From an uncultured Clostridia bacterium (GTDB taxonomy: Bacteria; Bacillota; Clostridia; Christensenellales; Borkfalkiaceae), in the NCBI GenBank assembly GCA_944368925.1, contig CALVXG010000007.1, positions 1 to 64,000 of the forward strand: a DNA stretch of 64,000 bases, in the 5' to 3' direction. The notes under the pieces are model-generated. The model did no database searches. It had not been told where the DNA came from and saw only the letters and a list, made by a program, of their open reading frames with translations. This document shows, in pieces, positions 27,831 to 34,692 of the stretch. The first letter of the stretch is position 1. Each line of letters opens with the position of its first letter. The position numbers were made by a program, and so were the translations under genes.

Positions 27831-28147
27831 GAAAGCAGCCCTTCCTTGCGAAGCGCCGCCTTCAAACTCGCACAAAACCCCGCCAGCGTATACTCCTCCG
27901 CCTGCCGCGGTATGAGAATCAGCGCGATCCCGCCCTTCAGCGACGGACTCACCGCGCGGAACGCTTCCCGCAAAAGCCGCTTGATCCGGTTCCGCTTCAC
28001 GCTCGAGCCGTGCTTCTTGCTCACGCACAGCCCCAAAGCCGTCTGCTTCGCCGGTCGGTACAGCAGAATTAAAGCAGGGGAAAAACACTTTTTTCCCCTT
28101 GAAAACAATCTCTGAAAATCGCTGTTTTTCTTTAACCGTTTATACAA
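27827..28147 (-). CDS. rnpA: RNase P protein component
   Basis: A 106-residue basic protein that binds RNase P RNA and helps 5' maturation of tRNAs. It has the [15 protein letters not shown] start, the family signature [13 protein letters not shown] and the basic RGK region. It starts with TTG, after AAGGTG, 21 bp downstream of rpmH. A 34-bp stretch (27933-27966, encoding [11 protein letters not shown]) is identical to a stretch of the unrelated RlmI-type gene at 39666-39699. Confidence 0.95.
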   Translation of the reverse strand: MYKRLKKNSDFQRLFSRGKKCFSPALILLYRPAKQTALGLCVSKKHGSSVKRNRIKRLLREAFRAVSPSLKGGIALILIPRQAEEYTLAGFCASLKAALRKEGLLS

Positions 28148-28168
28148 TCCGCACCTTGCGCCCTTCCG

Positions 28169-28303
28169 TTACGCGCTGAGCTTCTTTCTGCCCTTGTTTC
28201 TCCTTCTCTTGAGCGTCTTGCGTCCGCCCTGCGTCTTCATTCTCTGACGGAATCCGTGTACTTTGCTTCTCTGCCTCTTTTTCGGCTGGTATGTTCTTTT
28301 CAT
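28169..28303 (-). CDS. rpmH: 50S ribosomal protein L34
   Basis: A 44-residue protein, the universal length, with the full signature [20 protein letters not shown] near its start and [11 protein letters not shown] at the end. It is preceded by AAAGGGA and its own promoter (28356-28385), which overlaps the end of dnaN. It heads the rpmH-rnpA-yidD-yidC-jag operon. It is too short for a long-frame listing but unambiguous. Confidence 0.97.
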   Translation of the reverse strand: MKRTYQPKKRQRSKVHGFRQRMKTQGGRKTLKRRRNKGRKKLSA

Positions 28304-28355
28304 GATATCCCTTTACTCCTATCTTAAAATATTGTCGTTTTTAAAACCTTTTTTC

Positions 28356-28385
28356 ATTATACATAAAAAATCTCGTTTCTGTCAA
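28356..28385 (-). promoter_or_regulatory. rpmH operon promoter
   Basis: TTGACA (28380-28385), 18 bp, TATAAT (28356-28361) on the minus strand, just after the dnaN stop. Confidence 0.85.
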
Positions 28386-28391
28386 CCGTTT

Positions 28392-29492
28392 TTATGCCGT
28401 TGTACGCACCGGAAGTATCAAATACAGGTAAGAATCTCCCTCCGCAGGCGTCAGCACGCACGGCGCCACCGCCCCGTTGAACCCGATCCGCACCCGTTCG
28501 TCCGTCGCCGCGTTCAGACACTCGCTCACATACTTGCAGTTCAGCGCGATCTGCACGTCCTTTCCTTCCAGCATGATCTTCACGCTCTCGTTCACGCGCC
28601 CGATCATCGTGTTCGACGATACACCCATGCTCCCTTCGCGGATATCGAACGTCACAATGCTGTTCTTGTCCGTCCGCGCCAACACCGCCGCACGCTCCAC
28701 GCTCTCGTTCAGCGCTTCTTTCTCCACCAGGATCTCGCTCGTGAATTCCTTCGGCACAATGTTGGATACGTTCACGAATTCCCCTTCGTAGAGGCGGCTC
28801 GTCAAAACCGTGTCGTCGATGCTCACCATCAGCATGTTCTTCTGCACGAAGATCACGATCGGCTCTTCGTCCGCGCCCAGCATTCTCCCGATCTCGTTGA
28901 GCGTCCTTCCCGGGCAGATGATCTTGATGTCTCCCGTCATGCTCACGATATTCTTGCGGCATACCGCCATGCGGTAGCCGTCCAGCGCCGTAAAACAGAT
29001 CCTTCCTTCCTGCGTCTGCACCAAAACTCCCTTCAATACCGGCCGCGAATCGTCCTGCGCACAGCAAAACGTCGTCTTCGCGATCAGCTCTTTCAGATCT
29101 TTCGTCAGAAGCTCGACTTTCTTCTCCCCGATGTTCGCCTCGATCGCAGGAAAATCTTCCGCATTGAGAAGCTGCATCGAACTCTCCGATTCCCCGTACG
29201 TGATGATCACCCGACCCTCTTCCGTCGCAAGCGTGATCTGCTCGTTTTCAAGTTTCTTGATAAAGTCCGAAAAGAATTTCCCGGGTACGCAGATCGCGCC
29301 CTCTTCCAAGACCTCCGCCTTGATCTTGCGCCGTATCGAGATCTCTCCGTCCGTCGCGATCAGCGTGATCGAATCGTTCTCCGCCGTGATCTTTATGCAC
29401 TCCAGGATCGGGTTGGTCGTCTTCGTGCTGCACGCCTTCGCTACCTTCAGCACCGCGTCCGATAATTCGATTCCTTCACAGATGATTTTCAT
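28392..29492 (-). CDS. dnaN: DNA polymerase III sliding clamp (beta subunit)
   Basis: A 366-residue processivity clamp with three repeats of the beta fold. It begins MKIICEGIELSDAVLKVAKACSTKTTNPILE and ends with the conserved LPVRTTA-type tail (family LPVR). Good ribosome site (GGGAGGAG) before ATG 29492. Normally dnaA precedes and recF follows dnaN. Here neither is present: a DnaA-box cluster precedes it and rpmH follows it on the same strand. That is an unusual order for the origin region. Confidence 0.97.
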   Translation of the reverse strand: MKIICEGIELSDAVLKVAKACSTKTTNPILECIKITAENDSITLIATDGEISIRRKIKAEVLEEGAICVPGKFFSDFIKKLENEQITLATEEGRVIITYGESESSMQLLNAEDFPAIEANIGEKKVELLTKDLKELIAKTTFCCAQDDSRPVLKGVLVQTQEGRICFTALDGYRMAVCRKNIVSMTGDIKIICPGRTLNEIGRMLGADEEPIVIFVQKNMLMVSIDDTVLTSRLYEGEFVNVSNIVPKEFTSEILVEKEALNESVERAAVLARTDKNSIVTFDIREGSMGVSSNTMIGRVNESVKIMLEGKDVQIALNCKYVSECLNAATDERVRIGFNGAVAPCVLTPAEGDSYLYLILPVRTTA

Positions 29493-29608
29493 ATCTTTCT
29501 CCTCCCGTCCTTTCCGCGCTCTTTTTCCCGTCTCTCTCTCTTTGCGGAAGAACTTTATTTATATTATTTTCTTTTAATTGGTAGATATAGTAATAGATCG
29601 TGTAGAAT

Positions 29609-29860
29609 TGTGTATAACCCGCCCAAAAACAGTCTCCCTTTTTCAGGCGTGCTATCATTATATAAGAAATCAAAAGAAAAAGCAAGCCGATAACGGGAAA
29701 TTCGCTGTGGATAAACTCAATTTTTTTGTGGATGAAATTGTCGGCAAAAAGTGGATGAGTGGATAACTCTTCCACATTTTCGCGCTTGCCTTTCCGCCTT
29801 TTCCCCCGCGCTTTCCGCAAAAAGGACAAGTTGTCAAGAAAATCACAGGAGTTATCCACA
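29609..29860. other. second DnaA-box cluster upstream of dnaN
   Basis: Perfect boxes TGTGGATAA at 29706-29714 (minus) and TTATCCACA at 29852-29860 (plus). One-mismatch boxes lie at 29609 (TGTGTATAA), 29727 (TGTGGATGA) and 29758 (AGTGGATAA). The cluster lies between divergent dnaN and rsmG. It may control dnaN or be a second origin element or a relic of a dnaA-adjacent oriC. Confidence 0.75.
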
Positions 29861-30285
29861 ATAATACACAAACGCACAGCTTCCTTTTTTGCCGTTTTTC
29901 CACTCTCTTCCCTTCGGAAAAATTTTCTTATTCGGCGTTTTCCCTCTCGTTTTTTTTAAAAGAGGGGAGAAACTTTTTTTCAAAAAAGAAAAGGACACCC
30001 GATCGGGCAGGGCTTTTTGGTTTTTCCCGCAAAGAAAGGTTTTTAAAAGCGAAGCGTTGTTTTTTAAAGGCGCGTTGCCGACCGCTTGCGCCTTTCGGTT
30101 TTTCAGATCGCCGAAAAAACGCATTTTTCGGTTTTGCCGCCCGCGCCGTCCGCATTTGCCCGGGAAAAAAGGCGGGCGGGTTTTGAAAAGAGCGGGGAAT
30201 GGTCAAAAAGGGAGAAAGTGTCGAAAAAGGTAAAAAGCGGGGAGGGTGCGGGCGCAAAAAAGTGAAAGTAAATAAGAAAAAACGT
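29861..30285. other. gene-free spacer dnaN-rsmG
   Basis: About 420 bp, first pyrimidine-rich, then (30150-30285) purine-rich on the plus strand, with no gene or clear terminator. Confidence 0.4.
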
Positions 30286-30313
30286 TTGCAAAGAACAAAA
30301 TGTATGCTATAAT
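30286..30313 (+). promoter_or_regulatory. rsmG promoter
   Basis: TTGCAA (30286-30291), 16 bp, TATAAT (30308-30313). The predicted transcription start (about 30320) coincides with the ATG of rsmG. Confidence 0.75.
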
Positions 30314-30319
30314 AGGAGC

Positions 30320-31000
30320 ATGCAGGATTACAGGAAGCTGACGGAAGAAGGGGAGACGGGCGAGAAATTCAAGGAATTTTACCGACTTCTCACGGAATAC
30401 AATGAAAAGGTGAACCTTACGCGCATTACGGACGAAGAGGAATGCAGGGTAAAGCATTTTATCGATTCGCTTGCGGGGGAGAGATATTTTCCGCAAGGGG
30501 CGAAGTGTGCGGAAGTGGGATCGGGCGGAGGCTTTCCGTCGGTGCCGCTGATGATCGTGCGGGGGGATCTTAAATTCACGCTGATCGAGTCGGTGGCGAA
30601 GAAGTGCGCGTTTTTGGAGACGGCGGTAAAGGCGCTGGATCTGAACGCGGAGGTTGTGTGTATGCGTGCGGAAGACGCGGCGCGAAAAAAAGAGATGCGG
30701 GAAGCGTTTGACGTATGTTGTGCGCGGGCGGTGGCGCGGCTGAACACATTGAGCGAATACTGTATCCCGTTGGTAAAGACGGGGGGGCGGTTCATCGCGT
30801 ATAAAGGAAGCGCGGCACAGGAAGAGATTTTGGAAGCGCGCCACGCGCTGGAAGTTCTGGGCGCGAGGGAGATCGCGGCGGAAAAATTCCTTCTCGGCGA
30901 AGAGGCGGGCGAGCGTACGATTTTTGTAGCAGAAAAGGTAAAACCGACGCCTGCGGCGTATCCGCGGGGAAGGGGAAAGGAGCGCAGCAAACCGCTGTGA
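30320..31000 (+). CDS. rsmG: 16S rRNA (guanine-527 N7) methyltransferase RsmG/GidB
   Basis: A 226-residue SAM-dependent methyltransferase acting on G527 of 16S rRNA. Motifs seen: FKEFYRLLTEYNEKVNLTRI near the start, HFIDSLA, the SAM loop EVGSGGGFPSVPL, and GRFIAYKG. Length is normal. The TATAAT box ends only 6 bp before the ATG, so the transcript seems to start at the ATG. The AGGAG between them would not be transcribed; either the mRNA is leaderless or another promoter exists. The product ends with a basic GRGKERSKPL tail. The NfeD-like and flotillin genes follow. Confidence 0.94.
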   Translation: MQDYRKLTEEGETGEKFKEFYRLLTEYNEKVNLTRITDEEECRVKHFIDSLAGERYFPQGAKCAEVGSGGGFPSVPLMIVRGDLKFTLIESVAKKCAFLETAVKALDLNAEVVCMRAEDAARKKEMREAFDVCCARAVARLNTLSEYCIPLVKTGGRFIAYKGSAAQEEILEARHALEVLGAREIAAEKFLLGEEAGERTIFVAEKVKPTPAAYPRGRGKERSKPL

Positions 31001-31033
31001 GCCTATGGAAAAAATTCGGAGGAAAAGAGAAAT

Positions 31034-31633
31034 ATGAGTGCATGGTTCGCGTCTTTGAGCGGACTGGAAATTGCTTATTTTATCATAGCGTGTATCGGGA
31101 CGTTGGCGCTTCTGATCCAGATCGTTTTGATGATCGTGGGAGCGGGGAGCGATGCGGACATGGATATGGACACCGATACGGACGGCGACGGATCGCTGGA
31201 TTCGCATACGGACACGGGGGTGTCGCTGTTCACGCTGAAGGGGCTGACCGCGTTCTTTGCGATCGGCGGCTGGACGGGCATGCTGATGCTTTCCTACAAT
31301 ATCAACGTAGGGATCAGCGTGGCGGTATCGGTGGTCGCGGGGCTTGCGGCGTATTTTGTGGTGTGGGGGCTGATCCGGTTGGTTTTGCGTTTGCAGGAAG
31401 ACGGAACGGCCGACTATGCGACGGCGATCGGGAAAGAGGCGACGGTGTACGTGAGCATACCCGCGGGCAGGAGCGGACGCGGCAAAGTGACGCTCGTTTT
31501 GCAGGGACGGTATACCGAAGCGGACGCGGTGACGGACGAGGAAGAAAAAATTCCTGTCGACACGGCGGTGGTGATTGCGGGCATGGCGGGCGACGCGTAC
31601 GTTGTGAAACGCGCCGCGAAAACAACGGAATAA
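31034..31633 (+). CDS. NfeD-like membrane protein (flotillin partner)
   Basis: A 199-residue protein with three TM segments (about residues 10-36, 66-85 and 90-115). An Asp-rich extracytoplasmic loop (residues about 40-56, DADMDMDTDTDGDG) is followed by a C-terminal OB-fold-like soluble domain (about 130-195). This is the layout of YuaF/NfeD proteins, which are encoded beside flotillins and help form membrane microdomains. It lies 28 bp before the flotillin gene. The Asp repeat could bind divalent cations; that is inference. Confidence 0.82.
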   Translation: MSAWFASLSGLEIAYFIIACIGTLALLIQIVLMIVGAGSDADMDMDTDTDGDGSLDSHTDTGVSLFTLKGLTAFFAIGGWTGMLMLSYNINVGISVAVSVVAGLAAYFVVWGLIRLVLRLQEDGTADYATAIGKEATVYVSIPAGRSGRGKVTLVLQGRYTEADAVTDEEEKIPVDTAVVIAGMAGDAYVVKRAAKTTE

Positions 31634-31661
31634 GAGAGAATAAAAAAGGAGAAAGGAAAAC

Positions 31662-33107
31662 ATGCAACCCTGGATCATAGTTCTGATCATTGTGGCGGTA
31701 CTGGTTTTGTTCATGATCTTACTGATGGTGCTGACGCGTTATAAAAAGTGTCCGCCGAACAAGATCATGGTCATTTACGGTAAAGTGGGGGCGGACAAAG
31801 CGGGAAATTCGCGCAGCGCCAAGTGTATTCACGGCGGAGCGGCGTTTATCTGGCCGCTGGTGCAGTCGTTTACGTACCTGGATCTGACGCCGCTTTCCAT
31901 TTCGGTGGACTTAAAGAGCGCGCTTTCGCGGCAGAATATCCGTATCGACGTGCCGTCGATATTCACGGTAGGAATTTCGACGGAGCCGACGGTCATGGAA
32001 AACGCGGCGGAGCGGCTTCACAATCTGAAAATGGCGGAGATACAGGAGCTTGCGAAAGACATTATATTCGGGCAGCTGCGTCTGGTCATTGCGACGATGA
32101 ACATCGAAGAGATCAACACCGACCGCGACAAATTTCTGGAAGCGATTTCCAGGAACGTGGAAGGGGAGCTCAAAAAGATCGGTTTGCGGCTGATCAACGT
32201 GAACGTGACGGATATTTCGGACGAATCGGGGTATATCATCGCGCTGGGCAAGGAAGCGGCGGCGAAGGCGATCAACGACGCGAAGATCTCGGTTGCGGAA
32301 GCGAACAAGATCGGTTCGATCGGTGAAGCGAACGCGAAAATGGAAGAACGTGTACGCGTAGCGGAAGCGGAAAGCGAAGCGATCAAGGGTGAAAACAAGG
32401 CGAAAGCGGAGATCGCGCGCACGCAGGCGGAACTGCGCGAAAAGGAAGCGGAAGCTATGAAGCTGGCGGTGACGGCGGAAAAAGTCCAGGCGGCGAAAGC
32501 GCTGGAAGAGTCGTACGCAGCGGAAAAGGAAGCGGAAATTGCGCGTGCTGCGCGTGAAAAGGCGACGCAGGAAGCGGACGTCATCGTAAAATCGGAAATT
32601 CAGAAACGACAGAAAGAGATCGAGGCGGATGCGGAAGCGGAGCAGATGCGGCGCAAGGCAGGCGGCGAAGCGGACGCGATTTACGCGAAAATGGAAGCGG
32701 AAGCGCGCGGTCTGCGCGAAAAGCTGTCCAAACAGGCGGAAGGTATGGACGCGCTCGTGAAAGCGGCGGGCGGCGAAGCGAACGACGCGGTGCGTCTGAT
32801 GATCGCGGACAAGATCGAACAGCTCGTTGCCGAGCAGGTAGAAGCGATCAAGAACGTGAAGATCGACAAAGTGACGGTCTGGGACGGCGGCGCAGGAAAA
32901 GACGGAAAGAGCGCGACGGCGGGATTTTTGAGCGGACTTTTGAAGAGTCTGCCGCCGCTGGAAGAGATGTATAACATGGCGGGGCTGTCCCTGCCGAAGG
33001 CGGTGGCGCCGCAAAAAGCGGCGGAGGGCGAAGAAGTAAAGGAAACAAGACCCGAAACGAAAGAGCCCGCACCGAAAAAAGCAGCCGTGAAGACGGACAA
33101 GAATTAA
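31662..33107 (+). CDS. floT: flotillin-like protein FloT
   Basis: A 481-residue membrane scaffold protein. One N-terminal hairpin/TM (about residues 4-24) is followed by the SPFH domain (about 28-200) with KCPPNKIMVIYGK. A long Ala/Glu/Lys coiled coil (about 200-370) contains repeated AEAE and EAEA heptads. The C-terminal oligomerisation region ends in a Lys/Glu/Pro-rich tail. It organises functional membrane microdomains in Bacillus. Good AAAGGAGAAAGG site before the ATG. It is paired with the NfeD-like gene upstream. Confidence 0.94.
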   Translation: MQPWIIVLIIVAVLVLFMILLMVLTRYKKCPPNKIMVIYGKVGADKAGNSRSAKCIHGGAAFIWPLVQSFTYLDLTPLSISVDLKSALSRQNIRIDVPSIFTVGISTEPTVMENAAERLHNLKMAEIQELAKDIIFGQLRLVIATMNIEEINTDRDKFLEAISRNVEGELKKIGLRLINVNVTDISDESGYIIALGKEAAAKAINDAKISVAEANKIGSIGEANAKMEERVRVAEAESEAIKGENKAKAEIARTQAELREKEAEAMKLAVTAEKVQAAKALEESYAAEKEAEIARAAREKATQEADVIVKSEIQKRQKEIEADAEAEQMRRKAGGEADAIYAKMEAEARGLREKLSKQAEGMDALVKAAGGEANDAVRLMIADKIEQLVAEQVEAIKNVKIDKVTVWDGGAGKDGKSATAGFLSGLLKSLPPLEEMYNMAGLSLPKAVAPQKAAEGEEVKETRPETKEPAPKKAAVKTDKN

Positions 33108-33119
33108 AGGGGGCAAAAA

Positions 33120-33593
33120 GTGTCTGCTTGCGCATTGACGGGGCATAGGGAGCTAAGGAGAGATTTTTCCGAAGATCTTTTGGAAAAACAACTGGAAGAG
33201 CTGATCGAAAACGGAACGGATACCTTTTATTGCGGTATGGCGATGGGATTCGATCTCATGTGTGCAAAAATTTTGCTGCGCAGTAAGGAGCGGTATACGG
33301 TAAAGCTGATCGCGTGCATTCCGCACCCGAAGCAGAGCGAACGATTTTCGCCGTATTGGAAAAAACTGTACGACGAATGCGTCGCGAAAGCGGACGAACG
33401 TGTGACGGTGAGCAAAGAATATACCGACGGCTGTATGCAAAAGCGCAACCGTTATATGGTCGATCATGCAGACTTCGTCTTTGCGTATCTTTATAGCGAA
33501 ACAGGCGGCACGGCGTCGACGGTGCGCTATGCCAGGCAGAAAGGCAAACCCGTCCGCTATTACGGACAGCCGTATATGCCTTTTTACAACTGA
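33120..33593 (+). CDS. SLOG-type DUF1273 protein (YpsA-like)
   Basis: A 157-residue Rossmann-like protein with the pattern ALTGHRELR at the start, YCGMAMGFDLMCAKILL (about 41-57), then IPHPKQSERF and ADFVFAYLYSETGGTASTVRYA. These match the YpsA/DUF1273 branch of the SLOG superfamily, proposed to bind nucleotide-type ligands. It starts with GTG after AAAGGGGG, 12 bp behind floT, so it is probably co-transcribed. Function unknown. Confidence 0.82.
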   Translation: MSACALTGHRELRRDFSEDLLEKQLEELIENGTDTFYCGMAMGFDLMCAKILLRSKERYTVKLIACIPHPKQSERFSPYWKKLYDECVAKADERVTVSKEYTDGCMQKRNRYMVDHADFVFAYLYSETGGTASTVRYARQKGKPVRYYGQPYMPFYN

Positions 33594-33658
33594 CAGACAA
33601 CGGGAATTGTCCGATCAAGAGCAGCACTTGCTTGAATAAGGAACGAATGTAACAAAAA

Positions 33659-33692
33659 AGCGGGAAACGTATACGCGTTTCCCGCTTTTTTC
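33659..33692. terminator. flotillin operon terminator
   Basis: The stem AGCGGGAAACG / complement with a TATA loop is followed by TTTTTTCC; on the other strand an equivalent T-run follows, so it could act both ways. Confidence 0.85.
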
Positions 33693-34092
33693 CTGCCGTT
33701 TTTAAGGCAAGTTTTTCGTTTTATTAATTTTTTAAACCGTATTTTTGCACGCCCGCCGTTTTCGTCGATGCGGCTGATGTTGCCCATGTCCAGCCAAAAT
33801 TTTGCAAATAAAAGAGGGAGCTTTTGATATGCACCCCAAAAGTTGGACACTTTTGGAGGTGCATATCATATTTCTGTCTCCCTTTTTTGAATATATCCTT
33901 CCACTCTATTCCCGTTGCTGTCAATACGCGCGCAAAAATTCTCCCATGTTCTCCGCTCACCGCTCCGCCATCGCACCGCACACCGCACCGCTCTGCCGCC
34001 CGCTCCGCTTGTCATATTTTTTTTGCCGCAAAACGAAACTATCCGCCGCGAAAAAATTTTTTAAAAAAATTAATTTATCACGGTTAATTCTC
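33693..34092. other. gene-free stretch with IS-end-like hairpin
   Basis: About 400 bp with no credible gene. It contains the long hairpin at 33826-33867 and AT-rich sequence before the feo promoter. Confidence 0.45.
33826..33867. repeat. 18-bp-stem hairpin resembling an IS3-family end
   Basis: Arms GATATGCACC(C)CCAAAAGT and their near-perfect complement flank TGGAC. No T-run follows. The word TGCACCCCAAAAGTTGGACA is close to terminal inverted repeats I remember for IS3-family elements, here as two ends abutting. No transposase lies nearby. It may be an excision relic or a tiny non-autonomous element. Confidence 0.4.
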
Positions 34093-34144
34093 TTGACATT
34101 AAAAGTTAAATATAGTAAACTCTTAACCGTTAACAAAAGTTAAC
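34082..34144 (+). promoter_or_regulatory. candidate metal-repressor operator over the feo promoter
   Basis: GTTAACAAAAGTTAAC (34129-34144), a perfect palindrome, covers the transcription start. CGGTTAA (34081-34087) and TTAACCG (34123-34129) form a wider inverted repeat around the promoter. It does not match textbook Fur or DtxR boxes. An iron-responsive repressor is the natural guess for this operon. Confidence 0.5.
34093..34121 (+). promoter_or_regulatory. feo operon promoter
   Basis: TTGACA (34093-34098), 17 bp, TAAACT (34116-34121), 51 bp before the feoA start. Confidence 0.75.
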
Positions 34145-34171
34145 CAATAAATGGCAGGAGGAAAGCGAGCG

Positions 34172-34381
34172 ATGCCATTGACGATGGCGCCCGTCGGGGC
34201 GGAAGTGACGGTAAAGAGAGTGCTGGCGGATGAGCGGAGCAAGCGGCATTTTAGTGATCTTGGAATTGCGGAAGGAACGAAGCTGACGGTCTTTTCGAGT
34301 GTGCAGGGGAACGTGATCGTCAAGGTATGCGGGGCGCGGCTGGCGTTGAATAGGGAGCTGGCGGTCAAAATTTTGATATAA
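34172..34381 (+). CDS. feoA: FeoA-domain protein 1
   Basis: A 69-residue SH3-like FeoA protein, a partner of FeoB in ferrous iron uptake. The pattern LADERSKRHFSDLGIAEGTKLTV and ALNRELAVKILI is typical (R-x-x-LGI-x-G). I chose ATG 34172, preceded by GGAGG at 10 nt, instead of the ATG at 34151, which lies before that site. It is the first gene of the feo operon. Confidence 0.88.
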   Translation: MPLTMAPVGAEVTVKRVLADERSKRHFSDLGIAEGTKLTVFSSVQGNVIVKVCGARLALNRELAVKILI

Positions 34382-34425
34382 CGTACTCCGAAAAAAGGTA
34401 AAAAAAGGAGAAACGGGAGGCAGGA

Positions 34426-34662
34426 ATGGAAAAGAAACTGAGCGAATTCAAAGCGGGCGAGATCGGAGAGGTAAAGAAGATTGAAGGCGAAGGGCAGATC
34501 CGAAGGCGGATTTTTGACATGGGCGTGACGCCTGGGGCGCAGATCAGGCTGCGGAAGGTAGCGCCTTTGGGGGATCCTGTGGAAGTGACGGTGCGCGGCT
34601 ACGAACTGACGCTGCGGAAAAGCGAAGCGGCGTGTGTGGTGATGGAAGTAAGCGGCAAATAG
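34426..34662 (+). CDS. feoA: FeoA-domain protein 2
   Basis: A 78-residue second FeoA protein (SEFKAGEIGEVKKIEGEGQIRRRIFDMGVTPGAQIRL...GYELTLRKSEA). Two separate FeoA proteins before FeoB are common in Clostridia. The 44-bp gap after the first feoA carries an AAAAGGAG site. It acts in the cytoplasm at FeoB. Confidence 0.92.
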   Translation: MEKKLSEFKAGEIGEVKKIEGEGQIRRRIFDMGVTPGAQIRLRKVAPLGDPVEVTVRGYELTLRKSEAACVVMEVSGK

Positions 34663-34692
34663 CCGAAAGAAAGATAAAAAAAGGAGAGAAAG

